Shown here piece after piece: positions 12,901-22,281 of a DNA stretch of 60,000 nt. Made by a program: the position numbers and the translations under genes. The stretch spans positions 23,314,001 to 23,374,000 of the forward strand of contig NC_079884.1 of assembly GCF_029227915.1 (NCBI RefSeq). The letters are read 5' to 3'. Source of the DNA: Hydractinia symbiolongicarpus. Its lineage: Eukaryota; Cnidaria; Hydrozoa; Anthoathecata; Hydractiniidae. The first letter of the stretch is position 1. Each line of letters opens with the position of its first letter. The notes beneath the pieces were generated by a model, which saw only the letters and a program-made list of their open reading frames with translations, made no database searches and was not told where the DNA came from.

Positions 12901-14353
12901 AATTCTGCAATAGCAAGTTTTTGACATAAAATTAAGTGGTATAAACAAACTAGCAAAAAAAACTGAAATGTTGAAATGATGGCGGCATTGATTATGTGAA
13001 ATTATGCATAAAATTTTAAAAATAGAGGTTTTCTTAAAATCTTATTGTGGCAGTCGGAGGATCTGATGAAAGAAAAGATCTGATCAATGAAAAGATTTGA
13101 TCTTTGCTTCATATTTTGAAAGTTAATGCAATACAGAAAATAAGAATATTACGGATGCTATACCAACTTTCATGGAAATCTTTTTATGATGTGGATAAAG
13201 GTGACAAATTTTGTTGTTCCTGTTAGAAAGAGTGAAAAAAAGTGACGAAAAACAACTATTGATTTGATGACCTTACTGATAATGTTTAATTTATGCGAAA
13301 AATCAACATATGTGGTTGTGAATGAACTAGTGCTTTCCCAAAGGCAAAGAATGTTAGCATGATGAAACACTTACAACATACGATGAGACAAAATAAGAAG
13401 AATACATAAAGCGGACAGTATACGCGAAAAATGTCCGAGATCACTGATAAAAAAACTGTTGTGTTTGATGGAAAAAGGAATACCACTTATACTTTGGACA
13501 AAAAACACATGAAAAGCCAGGTTTATGACGTCCCCGGCAAAAAATAAAAAAAATAACCGGTATAAATAATATTACTTCGTAAAGCATACAGCAGCCTCAA
13601 TTGTTTTTTAAGTTTAAAAAAATCATTGGCGGCAAGTTATTATATATCAACATGAAAAATCTTTTTTAAACAAATAAAATATTTTTAACTGCAACATTAA
13701 GAAGGAAAAAAATAGAAAAAACATATCACCTTCACCAAATTTGGCAGGTAGGAAAATACCATTGTAACCGTCATCATATCGAATAACTAAAATTGAAACG
13801 AAAACTTCAGGTTTTAAGTGGGTTTGTTTAATGATAGAGCTTTTCCTTTTTTTATGGTTCATATTTTATGCAGTTAACTGTCAACTGCTTTGTACCAGGG
13901 AAAAACAGGTAACCATATTAGAAAAAAGATGTTATCAAAAGTTCTGCAAAATGCGCTAGGAGTGGCTGGGATCAGACTTTGCACTAAGGTATAACCAAAA
14001 AGAGTAAGTAACATATGGCTTAGGCTGTAGTAAAGATATGTATCACGTGTCTGATCTCTTGTCTATGCCAGCAACTAGGCCTTAATGAATTCCTACAGAG
14101 AAACATATCTACATATATATGTTACATCCTCACATCTGTAAGTATGTGAAGTTAAAACAAATAGATACAAAACATTGCAAAAATATATTTAAAAAATTTT
14201 TTTAAGGAATTAACCAGATCCATTTTCTCTGAATGTGGGTGTTCTATAAAACATACTTACTACTACAAAAAATAAACTAACGAGAATCTTTATGGGTAAT
14301 GGGGTTACTCCCTCACGATGCATCAACCTTGCAAGACGATTTTTTAAGCTCAT
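944..14353 (-). CDS. MFS transporter, TetA/ZIFL-like (3' end off window)
   Basis: Partial multi-exon gene for a 12-helix major facilitator transporter, probably a proton-coupled drug/metabolite exporter at a membrane; substrate unknown. Exons in gene order: 14261-14353 (ATG), 13730-13786, 12754-12781, 11736-11790, 11468-11619, 10007-10129, 8993-9098, 5801-5980, 4762-4868, 1719-1810, 1575-1601, 944-1020. All junctions are GT-AG and all phases agree, giving 365 codons so far. Seen: helix 1 (residues about 22-46), helix 2 with LYAGIIASSLYVGRTLF, then the MFS loop motif WGYIADAKGNK after helix 2, helices 3-6, a charged central loop (about 206-265, ELSPLL then Lys-rich), helix 7 (LLPLFFATAMEY), and the second-half motif FSTSKIG leading into helix 8. 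Helices 10-12 and the stop are missing and should lie left of base 944. Exons of 27 and 28 nt are unusually short. The start is the first ATG of the first exon (MSLKNRLARL). Family is confident; subfamily is inferred. Confidence 0.85.
3456..3568 (+). repeat. two-copy tandem repeat with internal dyad
   Basis: Units of 56-57 bp (3456-3511, 3512-3568). Each starts with AAAGAAACCTG and ends with its near-inverse CAGGTTTCTGTT or TAGGTTTCTGTT, so each unit can fold back. Confidence 0.75.
3904..4215 (-). other. open frame inside MFS intron, unassigned
   Basis: About 103 codons open, ending in TAA, with charged coding-like text such as KLPRVPRRCPSHWLALKLV and WLRTEDMLRNAMSRARERRG. No family recognised. 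It lies on the same strand as the MFS gene, between its exons at 4762 and 1810, but phase and content do not fit the transporter. Possible nested gene fragment. Confidence 0.3.
4971..5090 (+). mobile_element. short SINE with perfect 20-bp target duplications
   Basis: A 120-bp insert is bracketed by identical 20-bp direct repeats at 4951-4970 and 5091-5110. It contains a tRNA-like B box (GTGTTCGAATC, 5043-5053) and ends in a T-rich tail (5070-5090). Long exact duplications indicate retroposition and a young insertion. It lies just upstream of the 4762-4868 exon of the MFS gene, in its intron. Confidence 0.75.
5207..5600 (+). repeat. tandem repeat, ~128-bp unit
   Basis: Units begin with GTCAYCTAAATG at 5207, 5319, 5447 and 5574, giving periods of 112, 128 and 127 bp; the last is partial. 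Each holds GGCCAAAATTGGT, GACAAAATTTG, and GTATGCTGAACATGATGGTG or variants. In an MFS intron. Confidence 0.85.
6923..7165. mobile_element. truncated copy of the GAGGGTGCC MITE
   Basis: Matches the right half of the 42376-42842 element in reverse orientation. The terminal GAGGGTCCCGATAGC is at 6923; the shared interior covers the GCGGGC/CGAACTCG block and the AACTTATATATAA stretch. The left terminus is missing. It lies within an MFS intron. Confidence 0.65.
7466..7583 (+). repeat. tandem repeat, 30-33 bp x 4
   Basis: Four units starting at 7466, 7499, 7529 and 7559 share TTCGGACCAAACGAAAGCA with few changes. The minus strand reads through as AFVWSE-type repeats, which explains the minus-strand open frame there. 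Confidence 0.85.
8242..8312. repeat. short fold-back repeat
   Basis: Arms of 30 bp (8242-8271 and 8283-8312) pair with about five mismatches; core CTCGACCCCAGACTTCTTTG. Outer CAGGTT/AACCTG ends at 8217-8222 and 8323-8328 may be the element borders. Confidence 0.55.
10793..10935 (-). mobile_element. tRNA-derived SINE
   Basis: Read on the minus strand from 10935, it begins with a tRNA-like head with A box (TGGCCTTGTGGTTA) and B box (GGTTCGGTCC), then a non-tRNA body towards 10793. The acceptor and anticodon stems do not pair, so it is not a functional tRNA. It sits in the MFS intron between 10130 and 11467. Confidence 0.6.
12129..12309. mobile_element. fold-back element
   Basis: Two arms of about 52 bp (12129-12180 and 12257-12309) are near-complements, sharing CATATGCGAGATATA and AAAGTATAA blocks, with a 76-bp loop. 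It lies in the MFS intron between exons 3 and 4. Confidence 0.6.
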
Positions 14354-14698
14354 CTTTATATTCAACTTTTTAAAAGCAACTGTTTATAAAACTAAGAATT
14401 CAAAATACGAATTTTTTTTTTCAGCAGGTTAGAGACAAAAAAAAACTAAAAAAGTTTATGGAAGATTGGATAAACAATATTAACTATTTATTCCTCCAGT
14501 AACTGAAACAATAGAAGTCAATAAAAGTAACACTGCGTCAAGGGCATGCACAATTGGTAAAGTTGTTGTAAATACATTTCCCAGCTGTTTAGTAGATCTT
14601 ATCATTCTTAAACTAAAGGATCACATTTATGCCTTGTCGCACTTTATTATGCGGCATCTAATATCGTCTTTTTACACAAGCATACCAATATCAGGATA

Positions 14699-15034
14699 TT
14701 AAGTGTTAGCTTTTGAAATCTTTTTGTCACAGCTGTAGTAATTTTTTAAGTACCCAGAGAGTGTTTTAAATTTAATAATATAATATAACAGGTAATTTGG
14801 ACAAGATATGTCGCGCAATTTACAATTATAGAGGCAATAACGAAAGAAATTATAATAGAGTTCCGTGATTCTAAATTTATTTTCGATTACAGCTGCAGCA
14901 AGAAGTCTCTGTGGAATTTGAAAATCACAGCTACTCGAACATATTTCAAACTGTGACACATCGTTTTTATCCGCCGTCGTTTTTTCAACAAAACAACGTA
15001 GTAAACAGCCGGGAAAAGTATTTACAACGTCCAA
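14699..15034 (-). CDS. unassigned Cys-rich ORF, 111 aa
   Basis: I do not recognise this ORF. It is open from about 15058 to a stop at 14699, with an in-frame ATG at 15034. It has many cysteines in pairs (CLLRC, CSSSC, CLYNC), suggesting a small disulfide-rich secreted domain if it is translated. It lies on the same strand as, and between, the PAN/lectin ORF (upstream) and the MFS first exon (downstream). It could be an independent small gene, a terminal exon of the PAN/lectin gene, or chance. No signal peptide is visible at the ATG. Confidence 0.25.
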   Translation of the reverse strand: MDVVNTFPGCLLRCFVEKTTADKNDVSQFEICSSSCDFQIPQRLLAAAVIENKFRITELYYNFFRYCLYNCKLRDISCPNYLLYYIIKFKTLSGYLKNYYSCDKKISKANT

Positions 15035-15743
15035 TTGTACCTCACCCTTGACGCATCGTTACTTTAGTCTGTTAATAACTTTTATTGTTTCACTCACTGG
15101 AGGAACAAATAGATGAATATCATTCATCCAATCTTCCATAAACGCGTCAATTGTCTCGTTTGTGGGCAACAAAATTTACAATTAAAACATTAATTTTGTT
15201 TTTTTATAACAATCTACTGAGCATCAGAGGCCCTACTAAGCATTGACATAGTTAAACCAAAAATTTAATTATTTGCAAGTTGCCTTGGTCTTCTAACCTA
15301 TGAAGTTCATCGGCCTTTTTTAAACAGTTTTCAAAATCATGCTGCCTAATTTTAATTTGCGAATCTCTACAACGATTGTGAATACTTGAAGCCATGTTTT
15401 GAACCGCTTGTTTGGTCACTACATGCTGGAATAATTTTGGCGACAGTGGAATTATCAGTATGCCAAATAACTGACTTATTTTTGTTGGTAATAATCATCC
15501 ATATAGTTTGAACAGTTACATTGTAGGAGAAAATCCAAAACCTTTTTTAAATAGCGATTAAAGGTGGAACATTTGGTGGTAGGATGGCTATACTTTTATT
15601 TCTAATAAACTTCGATACTTTCATCATACCTTTTGTAACAAGCGGAAAAAATTACAATTTTTTCTGCAATCTGGATTTAAAATGTACTAATGAATCATCA
15701 GTTTGCAAAACAAAATTTCTGAAAGCACCAAGCTATTAATATA

Positions 15744-15955
15744 CAGTGGAATTTCTCTATTTCGAACTCGCAAGGGACCAAAAAATTGGTTCGAGGAGAT
15801 AGAGAAAGTTCGAGATAAAGAAAGGAAAATACCTTAGGCAGACCACAAAGGGACCAAGACTTAAGTTGGAGATAGAAAGTAGTTCGAAATGGACAGTAGT
15901 TCGAGATAGAGAGTAGTTCGAGATAGAGAGTAGTCAGGATAGAGAGATTCCACTG
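15744..15955. mobile_element. pogo/Tigger-like MITE, 212 bp
   Basis: Terminal inverted repeats CAGTGGAATTTCTCTAT (left) and its complement with one or two changes (right), with TA at the left border. The interior repeats an AGTTCGAGATAGAGAGT motif about three times at 15890-15935. The size and the CAGTGGA ends fit Tc1/mariner-pogo derived non-autonomous elements. Confidence 0.7.
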
Positions 15956-16266
15956 TTAGTGTCTACAAAATTAAGTATGTACGAAGGTGCTAAAGTTCCG
16001 AATTGTTGATTTCATAAAGTAATGTATTACTTTTAACGTGTTCGCATAATTTAGCCATATATTACGCAATGATACAAAGGTATTTATCACCGTCTTCTCT
16101 CATACCAAAAAGTAGAAAATTCATGGGAGCCAAGGTGAGTTAGGCTCGGCACAGCTTATACAATGAGCCTCAGAGACGCAACTTATCACAAACGTTTTTG
16201 TGTATAATGATATTACTTGGTGCGATCGATGCAATACAATAACGTGCATGTGTTATTCTTTGTCGG

Positions 16267-16310
16267 AAGGGGAGGGGAGGGGGGGGGGAGTGGCGGAGAG
16301 GGGGGGGAGT
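16267..16310 (+). repeat. G-rich tract
   Basis: A run of G blocks (GGGG, GGGG, then two longer G runs) separated by A or short spacers. Four or more G tracts permit a G-quadruplex. It is 330 bp beyond the PAN/lectin stop codon. Confidence 0.8.
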
Positions 16311-16637
16311 GACTCCATACACCTTTTATTGTTTATATCGTAATTACTTTGTTAGTGTACATCAATCCAGGATGATTACACAGCTGACATAAACTTAACC
16401 TCGATACCAGGACTCTTTTGCATATTGGATGGCGAGACAAACATCAGACCTATCAATAAAGGAAGCGCTGATAAGAGACAAAAAAACCCTAGGAACGAGG
16501 TTGGAAATAGCTGACTCTTCCTTTAAATATAAAGGCTGAGAAAGCTACCCGCCTAGTTATTCGGGATTATCTAGGAGTTTATTCACAATATTGTATCCCT
16601 TAAATAATTCTTAAAAATGGTTCACTCTACCAGGAAA

Positions 16638-17345
16638 TTACCAAATTATTTTAAATAAGGATTGAGGGAGAAAACTGCAGCCAGGATGTTTTATCAACCG
16701 TTGGTTAACTTCCTGATAACGAGCGTGGTAAACGTGTATACAATCTCCAGATGCCACGTGTTGAATAACATTCGATCCATCGGTAGAACCTAGCAGCTCA
16801 AACACAGGGGCGTTACTACAATCGCCAACTTTCAAAGAAGCGTAATTTGAAATGAATGAACCTAGGTCGACGCAAAGATGTCCATTCTTCAACTTTTTGT
16901 TTTCATAAGAAAATGTTGTGCTCGGTGAGACTAAGCAGTTTCCGACAACCAGCGAGTTGGATTCACCACTTCGCATACACTGGTACGTGGCGTTTGTTAA
17001 TTGCAATCGAAATTGACAATTATCTTTGGTGTCATAAAATGAATAATTTTCACTCGTCACCAACTCCTTCAAACATCTATTATGGGAAAGCAATTCGCAG
17101 ATATAATTTCCACTATTATCCAAAATATTCACAGAGTTACAAGTGGGTTCGTATATACAGTACGTGAAGCACTTTTTATAACTTTGAACTAGCACTTCCC
17201 GTATCGGTGTTACGTCAAGCCTTTTATATACTCCTTTAACTTTGAACGAACTGACGTTTTTTTTCAACTGACGTTCAAAAAGTAAAAATTTAGAAGTTTT
17301 TTCGCAAAATTTTTGACGAACTTGCAGTTTTAAGAGCTCAAACAT
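16638..17345 (-). CDS. PAN/apple + ricin B-type lectin domain protein
   Basis: 235-aa open frame. Residues about 33-110 fit a PAN/apple domain (FKVKGVYKRL start, then Cys59, Cys63, Cys69, the CNSVNI motif at 69-74, Cys83, Cys91). Residues about 113-235 resemble a ricin-B beta-trefoil, with regularly spaced CM, LCVDLG and GDCIHV blocks and a closing Cys. Such proteins are normally secreted or membrane-anchored and bind carbohydrate or protein ligands. No signal peptide is seen; residues 1-32 are basic and look non-native. The frame starts at 17345, back-to-back with the LINE ORF at 17344, so the first residues probably read through LINE 5' untranslated sequence. A true 5' exon with a signal peptide may lie beyond the LINE; AG dinucleotides near 17270 could be the original acceptor. 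It could be a broken gene. Confidence 0.6.
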   Translation of the reverse strand: MFELLKLQVRQKFCEKTSKFLLFERQLKKNVSSFKVKGVYKRLDVTPIREVLVQSYKKCFTYCIYEPTCNSVNILDNSGNYICELLSHNRCLKELVTSENYSFYDTKDNCQFRLQLTNATYQCMRSGESNSLVVGNCLVSPSTTFSYENKKLKNGHLCVDLGSFISNYASLKVGDCSNAPVFELLGSTDGSNVIQHVASGDCIHVYHARYQEVNQRLIKHPGCSFLPQSLFKIIW

Positions 17346-20300
17346 GTTTCAAAAGAAGAAGATTGTCACGCTGATTCTTCTGGTGTATTTTTTGTCGTGC
17401 AGATTGGAAAAGTCGACCGACAGATCGAGATTTGCTCCTACGAAAAACAACAACAAGCGAAGATTCTGCTCGCCAATCCGTCTGTACGCAAACCATTGTG
17501 CTACATTTCAGCTTAACATCTCAGGTACTGATATTCTTTTGTCCGGCGATGTCGAATCGAATCCTGGACCGTCCTCGTGTTCCCTGTGTCCGAAAACGGT
17601 TCGCAAAAACAGCAAACTCGTCAGCTGCTGTCGATGCCAACAGAAGACTCATCTCCGTTGTGTCGATCCTAAAAGAAAATCTACAATAACCGACTGGATG
17701 TGTCCGAACTGCTTGCCTTCCATCCTACCATTTTGCAACGTCCGAGACCTATCCCAAATCGAGCAAGAAGTTGCTCAACAACAGCTCCAAGACCTTCAAC
17801 TCGAACAACTCAACCAAAACAGAAACTTGTTTAGTATCGCTCATCTCAACACTCAGTCAATGGTGTCTACATTCGACGAATTTGTGCTTTTTGTACACAA
17901 GTACGATTTTGATGCGATAACCCTCACCGAAACCTGGCTAAAAGACAACCCTTTCCTACTCGAGTACGTAAAGATCGAAGGTTACACAATGTACTACCAT
18001 ATTCGAGATAACAAGCGTGGTGGTGGTGTAGGCGTTTATATCAAGGATAATATAAAGCATAAATTGCGCAAGGATATCGTCAATATCAATCCAGCTCTCG
18101 AACATTTATGGGTTGAAATCGATGGGAAAAACAAACACTCGAAGCTACTCCTTTGTGTCGCCTACCAGCCGAACTTCACACACCAAGAAAAAGCAGAATG
18201 GCTCGACAACTTCGACCGCATCATTGGAAACGCTACTCTCGACTGGTCAGGAAATGTGGTGATAACAGGTGACTTCAATATTGATCTTTTGCAGAACTCT
18301 CAAATTAAAGACTCTTACCTTGAAACCCTTCGATCGTTCGACCTCACTCAGCATGTCAACTCTCCATCACGAAAAGGATTATCCCTACTCGATCACATCT
18401 CGACCAACTCCTCCTGCAAAGTGAAATTCTGTGAAGTTCTTCCAACACCAGAAATCAGCGACCACGATGCTGTATTCGCTTGCATCAATACTCGTGTAGC
18501 CAGATTTGAACCACGGTACAAGATCATTCGTGACATGAGAAATTTTGACCTGTCGGCGTATGTTGCTGACACCGCAACCATCCCTTTCAATGTCGTTTAT
18601 GCAACTGATTGTACCGATGACAGCCTAAGCACACTCAACCATCTACTCTTTGAGTGCATCGAACGTCACGCACCGTTGAAGAGAATCAAGGTCACCCGTT
18701 CTCCGGCACCCTGGATGAAAGACTTAAAAATCACCAACCTACAACAAACTTGTCACGAAAAGCGTACTTTAGCCCACCAGACTCAGTTGAATGCCGACTG
18801 GAATGAATTTCGAAATGCTCGAAACGCTCTAAAAAGACAGATAAAATACACCAAAAAGACTTTCTACCGCAGACTTCTTTCATCGAAAAAGCCTAAAGAG
18901 ATTTGGAAACTAATCCACCGATTTCTCCATCCAAATAAAAACGTTATAAACATCCAACCCTCCGAACTAAACGCACATTACATATCTACGGCACCCAGAA
19001 TCCTTGGATCGCAATCTAAAGAAGAAATTCAACTCCTTCTTCAAGACCTCGTTACTGAAGCTGACCAAGAATTCCAATTTCGTCCTGTCACATACGATCA
19101 AGTGCTCAGAGAAATTAAAAATCTTCGAAGCGACTGTTCCGCTGGCTACGACAACTTCCCTGTAGCACTCATCAAACCCATTGCTGACCACATCGCATCC
19201 CCACTTACTCACATCATCAACTCAGGGATAGCTGAAAACACCTTTCATCAGCTGTTGAAAATCGGCAAAGTAACACCAATTCCAAAAACAGAACAGTCCA
19301 TTACTCCAGACCAATTCAGACCTGTCACTGTTTTACCGATCTTATCAAATCTTTTCGAACGTTTAATGGCAAGACAGATCGTTGATTATATCGAACAGAA
19401 CCATATATACCACCAAACGATGTCCGGTTTCCGCAAGCGTCACTCGACCGAAACACTCTTAATGAAGATTCGAGACGACATCGTTGGCGCGATGAACAAA
19501 GGCGAGGTCACGCTAGCAGCATTTCTGGACTATTCAAAAGCATTTGACACTGTAGATTACAAAACCCTGTTGATTAAATTACGAAGGATAGGCTTTTCCA
19601 ACAATGCTGCTATGCTGATGTTATCGTACCTCAGTGACCGCCGCCAATTCGTTCAGATAGACGACAAACAATCTGACTACGGAACAGTGTTATTTGGGGT
19701 ACCTCAAGGTTCAATTCTTGGTCCTGTACTATTTAACCTTTATACGGTCGACCTACAAGACAACGTCGATGGTGGGACCACAAACCAATATGCAGACGAT
19801 ACAAGTATCTATGAACATTGTAAGACTATAAACATACAACCTACAATCAACAACTTGACTCAACGATTAGACCAGCTGAAGCAATGGTCGACCACAAATA
19901 ATCTTGCGTTCAATAACAGAAAAACGAAAATCATGCTTTTGTCAACACCGAGAATGGCAAAACTTCACGACCTCATGAACCCCAACCATTCAACATTCCA
20001 TATCCATCACTCGGACCAACTGATTGAACGCGTTACCGTTTACAGACTTCTTGGCATCCAGTTCGATCAAAATCTAACCTGGGAAACCCATATCAATAAA
20101 CTCTCTCAATCAGTTTATGCGAAACTATACGTTCTTCGCTATCTTCGTCGCACAGCAACATTTCGTTTGCGGAAGCAACTGGCAGAAGCCCTTCTAATTT
20201 CGAAAATTCACTATTGCTGTTCATTGTTTTGGAACCTGCCACTATTCCAGCTGAAAAAACTTGATAAACTATTGTGCAGAATTGCGTCTTTTGTAACGCT

Positions 20301-20661
20301 GAGATATTCCACGCTCGAGGATGTAATACAACTTGGTTGGCTGCCAATTCAGCAACAAATACACTTTGAAATTTTAAAACTTGCCCACAAATCGATTCAC
20401 CAGGATGAGTTTCCATCGTATTTGAAAGGTTTCAAGTTGAGAATTGCTGGACGTGGAACTCGTAATGTTGACGAAGTTATTTCTAAGTATGAAATCAATG
20501 TGTCGGAGAAATTGTTTCTTGGTAAGGCAAGTCGCCTTCTAAATGATCTTCCCAAAGCTATCAGAGAAGAACCTGATCACAAAAAATTTCGTACTTTTTT
20601 GAAAAAATATTTATTAGACCATGGTCTTGCGATTGCGAGACCATGCCATGATTGCGATTAG
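17344..20661 (+). CDS. LINE polyprotein: 2A-like, PHD finger, APE endonuclease, RT
   Basis: 1105-aa uninterrupted polyprotein. Order: hydrophobic N-terminus (residues 7-19); 2A-like ribosome-skipping motif GDVESNPGP at 68-76, matching the DxExNPGP rule; PHD-type zinc finger (about 79-123, CSLC...CCRCQQKTHLRC...CPNC); APE-type endonuclease (about 160-395, with LNTQSM, TETWL, GGGVGVYI, GDFNIDL and SDHD); reverse transcriptase (about 600-880, with LDYSKAFDTVD, GVPQGSILGP from about residue 785, and YADD at 816-819); and the CR1 C-terminal region. It nicks target DNA and copies its own RNA at the nick. Skipping would separate the first 75 residues from the enzymatic part. Codon use and composition are more GC-rich than the flanking DNA. 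Confidence 0.97.
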   Translation: MFQKKKIVTLILLVYFLSCRLEKSTDRSRFAPTKNNNKRRFCSPIRLYANHCATFQLNISGTDILLSGDVESNPGPSSCSLCPKTVRKNSKLVSCCRCQQKTHLRCVDPKRKSTITDWMCPNCLPSILPFCNVRDLSQIEQEVAQQQLQDLQLEQLNQNRNLFSIAHLNTQSMVSTFDEFVLFVHKYDFDAITLTETWLKDNPFLLEYVKIEGYTMYYHIRDNKRGGGVGVYIKDNIKHKLRKDIVNINPALEHLWVEIDGKNKHSKLLLCVAYQPNFTHQEKAEWLDNFDRIIGNATLDWSGNVVITGDFNIDLLQNSQIKDSYLETLRSFDLTQHVNSPSRKGLSLLDHISTNSSCKVKFCEVLPTPEISDHDAVFACINTRVARFEPRYKIIRDMRNFDLSAYVADTATIPFNVVYATDCTDDSLSTLNHLLFECIERHAPLKRIKVTRSPAPWMKDLKITNLQQTCHEKRTLAHQTQLNADWNEFRNARNALKRQIKYTKKTFYRRLLSSKKPKEIWKLIHRFLHPNKNVINIQPSELNAHYISTAPRILGSQSKEEIQLLLQDLVTEADQEFQFRPVTYDQVLREIKNLRSDCSAGYDNFPVALIKPIADHIASPLTHIINSGIAENTFHQLLKIGKVTPIPKTEQSITPDQFRPVTVLPILSNLFERLMARQIVDYIEQNHIYHQTMSGFRKRHSTETLLMKIRDDIVGAMNKGEVTLAAFLDYSKAFDTVDYKTLLIKLRRIGFSNNAAMLMLSYLSDRRQFVQIDDKQSDYGTVLFGVPQGSILGPVLFNLYTVDLQDNVDGGTTNQYADDTSIYEHCKTINIQPTINNLTQRLDQLKQWSTTNNLAFNNRKTKIMLLSTPRMAKLHDLMNPNHSTFHIHHSDQLIERVTVYRLLGIQFDQNLTWETHINKLSQSVYAKLYVLRYLRRTATFRLRKQLAEALLISKIHYCCSLFWNLPLFQLKKLDKLLCRIASFVTLRYSTLEDVIQLGWLPIQQQIHFEILKLAHKSIHQDEFPSYLKGFKLRIAGRGTRNVDEVISKYEINVSEKLFLGKASRLLNDLPKAIREEPDHKKFRTFLKKYLLDHGLAIARPCHDCD

Positions 20662-20697
20662 ACCATGGTCTTGCGATTTTTATTATGCAACATACCT

Positions 20698-20699
<2 letters not shown>

Positions 20700-20737
<38 letters not shown>
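20700..20737 (+). repeat. T homopolymer, 38 bases
   Basis: Uninterrupted T run 40 bp after the LINE stop codon. It may be a poly(A) tail of a minus-strand insertion or slippage within the LINE 3' region. Confidence 0.9.
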
Positions 20738-20741
<4 letters not shown>

Positions 20742-22281
20742 GACAATTTCTCAATATCCTAACTTAACATCTACTGACCGATTGAGACCAATCCATGAGC
20801 AATACTTTATGCTTTGATTTATTCCTTCTGCTCTACTTAGTCTCAATTTTGTTCATTTGCTCGATTGTTTTTATTTCTTAAGCCCGTCGATTAATAAATA
20901 TATTTAATATATGTATATTTTTTTTATTTTTATTATATATTTTGGTGTATAATTTTCATTTTCATATGTTCTGGTCTTAATTCTCCGTCAGAATCTATTA
21001 TATCGATGTCTTTCAATCCTTCGCCACTTTAAACTCTGCTAATCTTGTCTACAGTTTTACAGTGTCTTTTTTTATAGAATAACTTATTTCTTTATTTAAA
21101 TATTATTATTATTTTAATAGGACGAATAGCCATTGTAAAATATGGAAGTGCCTGAAAGACAGTTAATAAAAAATAATAATAAAAAAATTTCTTGTAGAAC
21201 GCAAGTTCGTCTCTTGCGTAAGTGCTAACTGCAAGTAAAAACTGCATTAGAAACGTTTTGTGATCCATTTTTTAAATTTTTATTTTATCACTACAGTGAA
21301 AAGCACGTTCTCGCTATGATTATAACTTATTTATATAAATTAATGAACAATTTGAATTGGTATATCTCCTGTCAAACGTAGTTACTAGTCTCCTGGATTG
21401 ATATTTGTGATTCAAAAGAGTGGAGGTCTGGGTAGAGTTTGACATGAATAAGAAGACTTTTAATAAGATTTTTTTAGTCGTTACAGAATAAAAATTAACC
21501 ATTTAAATCACATTTTTTCTTTCACTTTAAACTGAATGGACTTTCAAAAAGATTGTGATATAAGGCAAAACGAATAAATTACCATAATTAATAATTTATG
21601 GGACAATTCGTACAGATAAGGCGTTAGAAAGGCATTGTGATGTTAGGGTATCACATCCAAAGCAGTTTCTCCTTCAGAACCGCTGGTCCAAAGGATTTCT
21701 AACGGTGCAATGTAAGTAGACGAAAAATTGTCAAATTTGGAAAATCGCAGTAGGCGAATCGCAAAAAAACACATATCTGATGTTTTATTTAAAACTGAGA
21801 TGTGATTAGATTTAACACAGGAAGGAAAGTAAAGAAACACTTTTGATACAATTGATACAATTGTCAGTCTTTGCAGCAACCCTTCAAACCCAGCCCCGCG
21901 CCCTTCTCACTCCTAAATTCCACCAACGTACATGAGATCAAGTTGCTTTTAATAACAACCCCCATCGTTAATGTTAAGCGTCCTTTAATCATGCCCAACT
22001 CGAACAAGGAGGACAAACTTATACGGAAATGATAAACAATAGTTATATTTATGTTTCTTTTTTTTACTTTATATTTTCTTCATTAAAACCCAGTAACAAA
22101 AAAATGATGTATGGTACTCTATAAGTCAAGCATATCTTTTCCCCCCATTTTTTTCAATTAACAATACTTCCATTGCCACTCAACTGCCATGAAAGTTTCC
22201 CTAACTGGCATGTAAAGAAGCATTGTGCCCACGTCGAGGAACTTCTACAGAATATAGCGATTCAGTAGGTGTTTCGTGACG

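Larger units (their letters stand above)
17344..21185 (+). mobile_element. CR1-like non-LTR retrotransposon with full ORF
   Basis: Full-coding LINE: one long ORF (17344-20661), then about 520 bp of 3' untranslated sequence ending in an AAT-rich tail near 21160-21185. The 3' region holds a 38-base T run (20700-20737) and a 21-bp direct repeat (20614-20634 and 20658-20678) that straddles the stop codon. The 5' boundary is uncertain and may lie 50-100 bp before the ATG, inside the antisense PAN/lectin frame. I could not identify a target-site duplication. The uninterrupted reading frame suggests recent insertion. Confidence 0.9.
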
